The notes below the pieces were generated by a model, which was given only the letters and a program-made list of their open reading frames with translations, was not told where the DNA came from and made no database searches. This document shows, piece after piece, positions 13,401 to 25,400 of a DNA stretch of 64,000 nucleotides. The DNA comes from Glandiceps talaboti (taxonomy: Eukaryota; Hemichordata; Enteropneusta; Spengelidae). Within the stretch, counting starts at the first letter, position 1. Each line of letters starts with the position of its first letter. Where the stretch lies: assembly GCF_964340395.1 (NCBI RefSeq), contig NC_135565.1, positions 5,951,642 through 6,015,641 on the forward strand. Reading direction: 5' to 3'. The translations under genes were made by a program, and so were the position numbers.

Positions 13401-16400
13401 AACAGTGTTAACCTGTGCAAAATGGAATTTTGTACCTTGTACATGTATGAAAAGCACAACATCTCCAACAATACTGAACAAACTACAATGTAAATTAGTA
13501 CACGTAACTTGTGACGTTGATAGGAAATATTTCATTCTACAAAACTAGTAAACTTGTTTCAAGTCCGTGATAAGAAAACATAAATACATAAATACATGAC
13601 AGTATTTTTTAAGGGCAGTAAGTAGTTAAGTTTCCCAGTCATTTTACCGGGGTTCCCCACCGAAATTACATTACAATATATGGGAAATATCGTACATGGA
13701 TGCCAGTTTTAACAAATTTCAGGGATCCCACACCTTAGCAAAAATACTATACGTGAGTGACAACTGTACCAGGTTATACAAATACCTTGACCTGTGTTGT
13801 ATACATGTATATGCATGACTGCACGTAGTACAGATCCAGTTTACACATGTACATTTGTACATAGTACATACAATGTATACCCTGTACCTGAATAATAATA
13901 ATAATAGTGTTGTGTACAAAATAACATTTTGTACCTTGGAATGATGAGCACAGTATCTCCACCGATACCGAACATGGGTTAGATTTAGAACCAAAAATGT
14001 AGGATACAGGTTTTTGAGAGATTGAAAACGCTGACAGAAGGTCTAGAGTTTTTAATATACCATAGTACCAGTAATAAAACTCTCAACTTTAAACCTGCTG
14101 TCAGCATTGGGAACCCCTAACAACAACACTGATCATACATGTACACTAACACTGGTTACTAGTCTACTTCCTATATGGTATCACTCCTCCACTCACATTA
14201 TAGCCAAAGTCGTTACTCTAGAATTCCTGAGATGCATGAGGTGCAGTTTAAAATTCATCCACAGCCACCCTGTCCCACACATTTCAATTACAAAATTCTG
14301 ACCAATAACACAGTCCTTCATAAAGTTAAGTGTTTATTGGGGCAGTTACATAATGTCTAAATATGGTATATTTGTCAGCTCAGGATGCTACTTATACAAT
14401 TGTTTGTCATTATAACAGTTGGGGTTCACTGATTGGATGAACAATATTTTCTGCTGATTGAGGGCCTTTGACCAGAACAGAAGTGGTTTGTGTGTGAAAA
14501 ATATTTATCTCTCCACTAAACAAACAAGTCAAAGATGATAATACAAATATTTGTGTACTACAGGCTTGAATACAAATGTACAGTACCTACATGTACATGT
14601 TTTTAGTTTGTAATGCCAACATTCTTGTACATTGCCTCTTCATGTACATGTATGTCTGTGTATTATGTGCTTGTCAGTTTTCCTTTTTTCGGCTCCTACA
14701 TTTTTTAATGCATGTGCATGCAATTTCCATCTACCAGACTCATTACAGGTCAATTATATTTTGTAGTTATAGTAATGACAGTAGATAATTGAGTGCAAAT
14801 AATTTTTTCTGCCTTTTAGTGCTTCAACCGAAACCAATTTATTAATGAGGGTTGTAAATTTGTTATACGGAGCCAATCAATCGATCAATCAAGCAAGCAA
14901 TCAGAAAGTTGTTCTTGAATGTACTGTACATGTACATTGTAGGCACTACCAACATGATATAGTGTTTGAAAAATACAATCTACATTATATTTTCTGTCAT
15001 GAATCAATGTTTAACTTGTTTCTTCCGTATTGGCAGGGAGATTGTATTTTTCAAACACTATGCGTTGTGTTGTTCAGCCCTATCAGACTTGTAAACCACT
15101 GTAAGATATGTTGTGTTGTTCAGCCCTATCAGACTTCTAAACCACTGTAAGATACATTGTGTTGTTCAGCCCTATCAGACTTCTAAACCACTGTAAGATG
15201 TCATGTTGTTCAGCCCTATCAGACTTCTAAACCACTGTAAGATATGTTGTGTTGTTCAGCCCTATCAGACTTCTAAACCACTGTAAGATATGTCGTGTTG
15301 TTCAGCCCTATTAGACTTCTAAGTGTAAGATATGTCATGTTGTTCAGCCCTATCAGACTTCTAAACCACTGTAAGATATGTTGTGTTGTTCAGCCCTATC
15401 AGACTTCTAAACCACTGTAAGATACATTGTGTTGTTCAGCCCTACCAAAGTTCTAAACCACTGTAAGTGTAAGATACAAATGTATGTTGTGTTGTTCAGC
15501 CCTATCAGACTTCTAAACCACTGTAAGATATGTTGTGTTGTTCAGCCCTATCAGACTTCTAAACCACTGTAAGATATGTTGTGTTGTTCAGCCCTATCAG
15601 ACTTCTAAACCACTGTAAGATACATTGTGTTGTTCAGCCCTATCAGACTTCTAAACCACTGTAAGATACATTGTGTTGTTCAGCCCTACCAGACTTCTAA
15701 ACCACTGTAAGATACATTGTGTTGTTCAGCCCTATCAGACTTCTAAACCACTGTAAGATATGTTGTGTTGTTCAGCCCTATCAGACTTCTAAACCACTGG
15801 AAGATATGTTGTGTTGTTCAGCCCTATCAGACTTCTAAACCACTGGAAGATATGTTGTGTTGTTCAGCCCTATCAGACTTCTAAACCACTGTAGGATATG
15901 TTGTGTTGTTCAGCCCTATCAGACTTCTAAACCACTGTAAGATACATTGTGTTGTTCAGCCCTATCAGACTTCTAAACCACTGTAAGATACGCCATGTTG
16001 GTCAGCCCTATCAGACTTCTAAACCACTGTAAGATACATTGTGTTGTTCAGCCCTATCAGACTTCTAAACCACTGTAAGATACATTGTGTTGTTCAGCCC
16101 TATCAGACTTCTAAACCACTGTAAGATACATTGTGTTGTTCAGCCCTATCAGACTTCTAAACCACTGTAAGATACATTGTGTTGTTCAGCCCTATCAGAG
16201 TTCTAAACCACTGTAAGATATGTTGTGTTGTTCAGCCCTATCCATGCTATCAGACTTCTAAACCACTGTAAGATACGCCATGTTGTTCAGCCCTACCAGA
16301 CTTCTAAACCAGTGAGTGGTACATTGTACAAATGTACATGTGTAGCTGATAGTACAAAATGTATGGCATGAATGTCTTATCTACAATGTACATGTATACA

Positions 16401-19400
16401 AACTAGATACATTGTAGATTGTAACAATTGAATATTGTTGTACTCTTCCTGATCACAGGAATATTAATGTACAAAATAGATATATGTTTTAGTTGGTATC
16501 GTAATGCCTACATACATGTACCATGTACATACATGTATAAAATTGTGTGTGCTGGACATAATTTTCAGATCATTCTAGATTCCAATTAACAGAACTTGTT
16601 ACTGTGCAGTTTAGTGATAATGATGTCTTTTGTGGTAACATTGGATTCTAAAATTTCTACAAATCATATCATTAGAAGTCATTATCAGTATCACAAAATG
16701 CAAAATTATTACATTTGGCTTGCATAATAGTACTGCCTCAGCTAGGACAAATTTATAAATAGAATTAATATTGTTAAATGTATGTTAGACACAAAGACAG
16801 TTTAGGTTTTACCGGATCCTTCCAACATACTATAAATTACTGAGCTGGAAAACCGGACAGTCCCGGCTATAGCTGTAATTTTATACTATTTCCTGTTCAT
16901 ATTTGCTCTTTTGGGAAATGCACAAAACTTGTATCTGGAATGGTTCAATCATACAGTTGTCACAAATAAGAACTAAATATGATGAAATGTCAATGTGTTT
17001 AGATGTTATTCCCTCAATATTTTTCTCTTCTCTGACTGGGAAAATATGAGTGACCTATGATGTACATGTAAAGGAGCCTTTGTCACTATGACTGAGTCGC
17101 TAGATGAGTAGTGACAAAACCCTTAAAGCACGAGTATTTTCTGGCTGAATGAAGAAAAATATTTGAGATGACTATTATACCAGAGCCAGTAATATCAAAG
17201 AAAAATTAGGGGAAAGTGATGGCAATTTTGAATGTTTTGACTGATACATGCAAATGTGCAGTAGCAGAACCAGTGTAACGTGAACATGTGTTGTCATGAC
17301 ATACAAGTTTACATTTGTATATTCTTGTAGATGCACGTTGTCTTGAGTATAAAATTTCCACATTTATGGCTTATTCATGGTACATTGTATAAACATTACA
17401 TTGTATATTGTAGGAACAGCTAAATGTAGTTGGGCTTTGAGTTGAACAAAACACAGATCACAGTAGAAATGCATAATGCTAATCCTATTATAATAAGCTT
17501 TAAGATACATGTAAATCTACACTTTCACGGTTATTAAGGTGATTGTGAAAATAAGTCCCCACCTGAGCCGATTGTGTTAAAATCATTTCATAACGGTTTC
17601 TGTGCTCATGAGAAAACTGAGCAGTGGATTTGAGTATACATTGTACATGTACATGTATGTACATTGTACATTGTTTAGTCCTGCTTGCTTTTGCATCAGT
17701 TTCAAACCAAATACTTAGAATCAACTGAGTTGGCTGAAACCTACATGTTAGTGCATGTACAATACATGTACAGGAAAACAAACTTCATAATTCAGTTTCG
17801 AACCATTTCAACATTTCATGTAGGGACAGGGCTAATGAAATTTAAAGATTGTCAATAAAGATTTGTAATATGCAGCAAGTGTAAATATAATAAATAAAAC
17901 TTAGTACCCTTAATTTACCAAAGGAGGGAGATACATTGTATACATGTCAGTAATAAACTTAGTACTGTTAATTTACCAAAGGAGGGAGATATACATGTAT
18001 AATGGGATATTTACCCACATGCTTATCCATGCTAGATATTTGCTGAATGATTATGCAGTTGCCTATCCTACCCTCTTGTTATCTATGCAATATACACAAT
18101 CATTTAACTGTTGCTATAGGCGTGGTCATGTTGCTAAACATATTTGCAGACACTTTTAGTGTGGGTCATCTATGACCTGTCACTTCCAAAATTGTGAGTC
18201 AGGTCCAAAAATGTGTGTCAAATGACCCAAAAAAAACCTCTGGCTGCAACACTGTACACTAGTGAGGAAGCAGAGTACATGATTATTACTAGGTCACAAA
18301 ACATGTGCGCATAAAGTGCTGTTTATTTTGTATGAGAGATGCAAGCATTGTTCCATGCAGATGCTTTGATGATGCAACAACAACAGTGCATCAATGCATA
18401 GTTAGCACCCCAATTGTGCAAGAATGATCCTTTTGTGATGGGCTCACTGGGTGATGTTTTATGTGAGCTGCACTGTAATTGTTGGGGTTGAAATACCATA
18501 ACATAATGGAGTCATTCATTTCAAGAAAAGCCTTGAGGTCATGAAGGACAACTGTAATAAATTCAGAAATAGTTACTGGTTAAAATTTTTGCAGGTCTGT
18601 GTCTACATGTTTGTAGATGTGTGAAGGACGATACTCAGTTTGACTCTTAACAAACAAGTCACAATACAAAATGTACATGTATTCTGGTAGACTAATACTT
18701 GCTTAAGTTTCTGGGTTGTTTTCGTTCCTGATTTGAGTAAAATGATGTATTTAAAAATAAAAACAAAATTATTCTTTTGAGTGAAATGGTAACCTGATCG
18801 CAAAACAGTCAGGTGAAAAACTTAAAATGAATATTAACCTCTAAACATTTGAATGTTTTGAGAGAATAAAAAAAAAAAGATTTTGTCGGGACTGGTGTCA
18901 CTGTCATTGTAATATTACTATTCAGTTCAGGGTTCAAAAGTAATTTTTCATTTAATAGTCTAACTGGACTTGCACTCTCCAAAACTGGTAGCCAGTAGTC
19001 CCATACAATGTATATGTATTCCTGAACTGAAAACAGGACCACATTTGAAATATATGTGTTGTCAAAATACTTTCATATCTGTAAATATTCCTTCTTGAAC
19101 ATCCTCCCAAAATCAGCAGCAGACTGAGTGGGTGACCAGTTTTAACTTATGGTAGCCCAATGATAAGTATTGGTACATGTAGTCTAAGGACACAGAACTG
19201 CCATTAATTTCAGACTAGCTAGGTACAAATGGTAAAGTAGGGACACAGGACTACCATTAATTTTGAGCTCTGCTGTCTCCCCCAGCTTTAACACTAAGGT
19301 ACCAAGGTGCTGTACAAGTGACAACAATACATATCTCAATTTCCAAATTTGATCAAATTATTTAAACAATAATGTACGCCCTCCCAGCCCATAATGGACG

Positions 19401-22400
19401 AAAGCAAACTTTGAACGACATAATGGGCGAGGCGACAGTCGAGCCCATTATGGAGTGCAAAGTTTGCTTGAGTCCATTATGGACTGGGAGGACGTACATT
19501 ATTGTTATTATTTTATAGTTTTGCCAATTCCAGTGAATTTGTAGACCGAGAAACGCAAAACAACGTATAATATACACAGCGCTGAACATCGTCTGCCATG
19601 TTCGGCCCGGAAGCTGAATACTAATCATAGCGACACACGTACGTACACGTAAACACACATATACACTCCAATGAACTGCTGTGAACACAAATTTGTTTCA
19701 TGAATGTGTTGTATTTTTAAACAGTGGAAATGACAATCATAAGTAACAACATACATTTCGAAAAAATACCTAGTCGTATGAAGAAAAAGAACAAATACGC
19801 TTGTATTGTTATGCTCGTTCCGGGGCCGCGATGCCCAATAACGGAGTACATTATCAGTAATAATGTACAGCGATGACGTAACAAAATTCACTGGAATTGG
19901 TAATGCTATAATATAATGTGCATTATATATTTTATTGTTATTGTTATTAAGATTATTTTTTAAACTATTTTTCAGCTATCAGATGTCCGTCATGCAAGCA
20001 GGATGCCCGTACATTAGACAACATCATTGACAACTTCTTTATCTTGGACTCCATCACTACCAACTGTGAGAACACAACTACGAGTACAACAGAGACAGAC
20101 GTGAAATGTACGAGTTGTGACGACAACGCTTCAGTAACCTCCTATTGCGATGATTGTGCTGAATGGCTATGTGATACATGTGTACAAGCACATCAGAGAG
20201 TACGAATGACTAAAGATCATGTGATTCAGCCGAAAGAATCGGCCGAAGCGGGTCAGAAGGGAAGCGTTAGTCAAGTGCGTGATAAACAAATGATGTGTCC
20301 ACTACATAAACAAGAACCTCTCAAACTGTACTGCGAAACTTGTGATAAGTTAACGTGTAGAGATTGCCAACTTTTAGGCCACAAAGAGCACAAGTAAGTC
20401 TAATTTACCATATATCCCATCAAATTTGAAATAATTCATTTGTGTATTTTGGGCAACAATATTGAACCTAATACCTTTGCTTTAAGTGACTGATGAAAGT
20501 CAAAGCTGTATCACAACCTGGATTGGTAACTGCAGTGACCTTATTTGGACATTTCCTGGAGTGGTGTCCCATTTTAAATACCCCAAATATGCCACATTGG
20601 TACATGTACTCCCATATCATGGGGTTCTAGCATTATGCAATTACATGTATGTGATGATATCGGTATTGTCTTGTTACAGATATCAGTTTGTATGTACATG
20701 TAATGATATCGGTATTGTCTTGTTACAGATATCAGTTTGTATGTACATATAATGATATCGCTATTGTCTCGTTACAGATATCAGTTTGTATGTACATGTA
20801 ATGATATCGGTATTGTCTTGTTACAGATATCAGTTTGTATGTACATGTAATGATATCGGTATTGTCTTGTTACAGATATCAGTTTGTATGTACATATAAT
20901 GATATCGCTATTGTCTCGTTACAGATATCAGTTTGTATGTACATGTAATGATATTGTTATTGTCTCGTTACAGATATCAGTTTGTATGTACATGTAATGA
21001 TATTGGTATTGTCTTGTTACAGATATCAGTTTGTATGTACATGTAATGATATCGGTATTGTCTCGTTACAGATATCAGTTTGTATGTACATGGAATGATA
21101 TCGCTATTGTCTCGTTACAGATATCAGTTTGTATGTACATGTAATGATATTGGTATTGTCTTGTTACAGATATCAGTTTGTATGTATATGTAATTTGATA
21201 TCGCTATTGTCTCGTTACAGATATCAGTTTGTGAATGAGGCCGCAGCCCGACAAAAGGGACAAATGACGGCATTATTGAAAAAACTAGAAGAGAAGAAAC
21301 AGTATATAAGTACAGCTAGGCAGAGAATCAAAGAGAAACAGAACCAGATTCATGATCTTGAAAACAAGACATCACAGGACATAAGATTATTTATGTTGAC
21401 TCTGATTAATGAAGTTAACAGGAGGGCGAAACGTTTGCTAGCCGAATTAAAAGAAACATGTGCAATCAAGAAAAAACGGCTGGAAACCCAAGCACAGGAG
21501 GTGCATCAATTGAGTAATTTAGTTGATCATTGTATGAGCTTCACTGCTAATGCGATTCATGGCGGCAGTAATGCAGCCTTGTTATATACTAAGAAGACGA
21601 TCCTTCATCAACTAATTGCAGTGTTGCGCCTGCCCGCCATCAAGTCACCGATCTTTGGCATGGACGTGAAGTTTCTGTTTGATATGAATAATGCAACTAA
21701 ACAGATTTCAAAATTTGGTGTTTTGTTGATCAGCGATGCATCCGGACAAGGAAATAACCCCGAAAATGTTGTGCAGCAGCTCAACCGAGCTATACAACAG
21801 GCACCGGGTCAAGCTTTTGTCGGTTCCCAAACGCAATTGTCACCACCGCAGTATGGACAAGTCATGTACAGTCAGCAGCAGTTACAACAACAACAACAAC
21901 GAGTACAACAACAGAAAATAACTCTACAGCAGCTAGTGGAACAACGACGGCAAGGATCTCAACAACAGGGCAATGGAAATTTGCAAATTAAAAACGCAAA
22001 TCTTCAACAGACAGTTCAGTATCAAAACCAGCATCTTCAGAAGCTACAGCAGTTGCAGCAACACCAAGCACAAATTCAGTTGCATCTTCAGCAACACCAA
22101 CGACGACAACAACAACAACAACAACACCAGCAAGAGGGACTAAAGAAGGAAGTACCTCCTGTGCTTTCTCATATGCCACATAATACAGCTAAACAACAAC
22201 ATGGTGCTGGTAATCAAAGACAAGCAACACATCCGCGTCCGATTGCACCGAAACCATTATCACAAACTGTGACAGTTTCTGGTAATCCTGTGATATCGCA
22301 AGTTGTGTCTTTAGGTAGCCTGACACGCCTATCACCGAGTACGTTGCGTCAGTTGAGTCCATCTGTACGCGACCTTCAAGAATCGGTATTCATGAACATG

Positions 22401-25400
22401 TCTAACCAGTCAAATAACCAAGTAAGCAGTGCTAGCGGTGAAAACAAAACATTACCGTCAAGCCCACCCACCATGGCAGTGACTGTTCCCTTTAATGGTG
22501 GAGGACAACAGCAACAGACAAGCTCAACAAAATCTGAAATCAAAAGCGAGTCCCTGTCACCGACTGAAAGACCATCTTGTAGTTTTGCCAGGAAGGATAC
22601 ACCGTCACCAGCCAGTGGTACCAGCTCTAGTCATATCGATGCCTCAGGATTACCACCAAATACCTCTAGGCCTGCTAGTAATACAAGCTCAAGGTAATCA
22701 CAGATATCTTTCAAATTCTTTTCATTTCTCTCTGCTGAATAAGGCAACAGTCATTCTTTGTTTGGAGTACGGGGGGGGGGGGGGGGGGGGGGGGGGTCCT
22801 GCATTGCTCGATAAGAGTCAAACTGAACAACACTCTTTTCTTACTTTAATCAGCGTGACCACAGTGGTAAGAGGCAAATGGTTTAACCACTCAGGCACCA
22901 ACAACCCTATATTGGTTTTCTTCCATAGTGTTGTTTGTAGGACAACATGAAACATCTCCCCATGTTCCCAAACTGTTCATGTTTTTCCCCACTAAATATA
23001 TGGTACATGTATGGAAATCTATGAAACTTTCATCAGTAACACCTACATGTATACATGTACATGCATGATCCGTGAGTCACAATCTAACGCAGTGTGTCCT
23101 TTGATAATAGCCAAATTTTGTTATTGTGACTCAAAAAAAATAAAAACTGGCATATCTTGTGTGTCACCCCATACTAAGAGATATGGACACCAAATTGTGG
23201 TGCATCACTCGAAATTGTGTGCGTCAGTGGCATCAAATTGGCTTAGTGGCACACTTATCTAACGAAACAATATACATGTAATCTATCAGTTTTCTAGATT
23301 GCTACATGTACATGTATCTCTACCTCTGTTACGGAGGTTTCTGTCAAACACCATAGAACAAGATATACATGTAAAACCGTGAGCAAGTGTATCAGAGTAT
23401 CCCCCTCGTTGTTCATGTTACCCACCTAAGTTACAATAAAGTTTGTCAATCCAGGCAGGTTTTACCAGATTTAAAGGGGTAATAATTGTACAGCTCTATG
23501 ATCATATCTATTCAAGAAATTGATCATATCTATTATCATTATCAACAATAAACCCTTTGTTTTCCATTGTTTTCAGTGATGATAGAAGTACAACTACACC
23601 AGAAACTAGTAGTACTACAGGAATCCGAATCAAACATGAAAGGCGATCCATTGATGAACCAAGTGCTTGCAGTGCTGCACCGTTAGATTTTACTGTGAAA
23701 CGTGAAGAAAGAGCTGGAGTTGATGATGAATCGTTTTTATTCCCAGTGAGTAGAAAATGTATATACAGTGCGCATGAAATGGAGTATGTCTACGTAAGAA
23801 TCCAAATAATTTGAATATGACCCCTTGAGTCTCTCCTAACGCAGAGAGAGTTGTCTTAGTGTTACTATCTCCAGAAGCTCTCCACACTAAGCCAAGGTAG
23901 ATGCAATTTGAAGCATAGGAATGTGTTTTGAATTTGAAATTACCACCAATAGCTCTGCTAAAATATAAGTGACTCCTGCATAGATTTTAAGCATTTGTAA
24001 TTGGCCACTTGCCTAGTTCAAGTCACAAGTTGCCACTTCATGCATGTAGGTTTACCTGAAAGATCCTATCCAGTGAGTCGGTATGTCTGAAGTGTGTACA
24101 TAATTGAGTCACTCGCTGAAGCATGTACGCAATGTCTAAATGTGTATGGAATGAGTCAGTCATGTTCAGTGAAGTGTGTATCTAATGAGTCACAATGTCT
24201 TACGCAAGTCTGTATGTTATGAGTCACCATGTCTTACGCAAGTCTGTATGTTATGAGTCACCGTGTCTTACGCAAGTCTGTATGGAATGAGTCACCATGT
24301 CTTACGCAAGTCTGTATGTTATGAGTCACTGTGTCTTACGTACATGTAATTCTGTATGTAATGTCTCAGCATGTCTTGATGCATCTTTAAGAATGGACAA
24401 TAGCTCAGTTTTCTCAAAATAATAAAATCATCACAATCCTAATTTAATTCCATCTTTTGTGTCAGGAGCTGAACTTGACGTTTCCAAGTATCCAGGAAGA
24501 GAAGAATAAAAGTGACCAAGGTGACGGTGAATACAGTGACAGGACATCACCAGGTCCATTAATGCCTAGAAATGACGAAGATGAAAGTGAAGATTATTGT
24601 GGATGTTGTCATAATGGGGGTGATCTCTTGTGTTGTGATACTTGTCCCAAAGTCTTCCATTTGCAGTGTCACATTCCATCACTTACCAGTACTCCAAGGT
24701 AAAGTCACTTACCAGCACTACCTTAACTTACCATCAACACTGTTAGTGAGCTTACCATCCCCGTAATAAGATTACTTATCACTAATACAAAAGTACACCA
24801 TTACAAGTTGACATCCCATCACTTACCTGTACTCTAAGGTAAGGTCACTTACCAGGATTAGTATAGTTAGCATGAACATTTTTAGTGAGCTTACCATCCC
24901 CGTAATGAAATTACTTATCACACAAATATGCCATTACAGGTTGACATCCCATCACTTACATGTACATTGAGGTAAGTTTACTTACCTGATTTGGCATACA
25001 TGGGAGGAAAGGGGAGAATATAAATTTACATTCTCTACATATTATCTGTTACCATAGTGATACATGGAATTGTGGTTTATGTCAAGATATAAGTCCACCT
25101 AGTGAAGACAGTGATGAAACAGAAGAGTCACGGAAGAGGAAAGGAAACTTTCAAATGGACGAGTACGAACATAAAGTAAGTTTTCCATGACAAGAAAACA
25201 CTACTTTCCTAACAACCAATCAGTGACTGCTGTGAAAGTTACTACTGTAACAGGTGTAAACATTTCAGGGCAACCAATCAGTGACTTACAATGGTGATCA
25301 CTGCACCATAAAACAGGTGTAAACATTTCAGGACCACCAATCAGTGACCTGCAATGGTGATCATTGTACCATAAAACAGGTGTAAACATTTCAGGACAAC

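Larger units (their letters stand above)
4434..19975 (+). other. TIF1 intron 1 (15.5 kb), repeat-rich
   Basis: No conserved coding sequence was recognised on either strand. It holds the dispersed repeats, foldbacks and minisatellites listed separately, joined by AT-rich DNA with very many TACATGTA-type palindromes. Stretches with nothing identified include roughly 4440-5960, 7510-8380, 10160-12120, 12780-14290, 16320-17000 and 18260-19360. Confidence 0.85.

Noticed and set aside
15061-16310. Possible CRISPR-like array
   Set aside because: Units are contiguous with no unique spacers, and the genome is animal; it is a minisatellite.
21129-21220. Alternative N-terminal coding region ahead of exon 3
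   Set aside because: The frame upstream of 21221 is the repeated splice-acceptor array; B-box 2 joins exactly at 21221.
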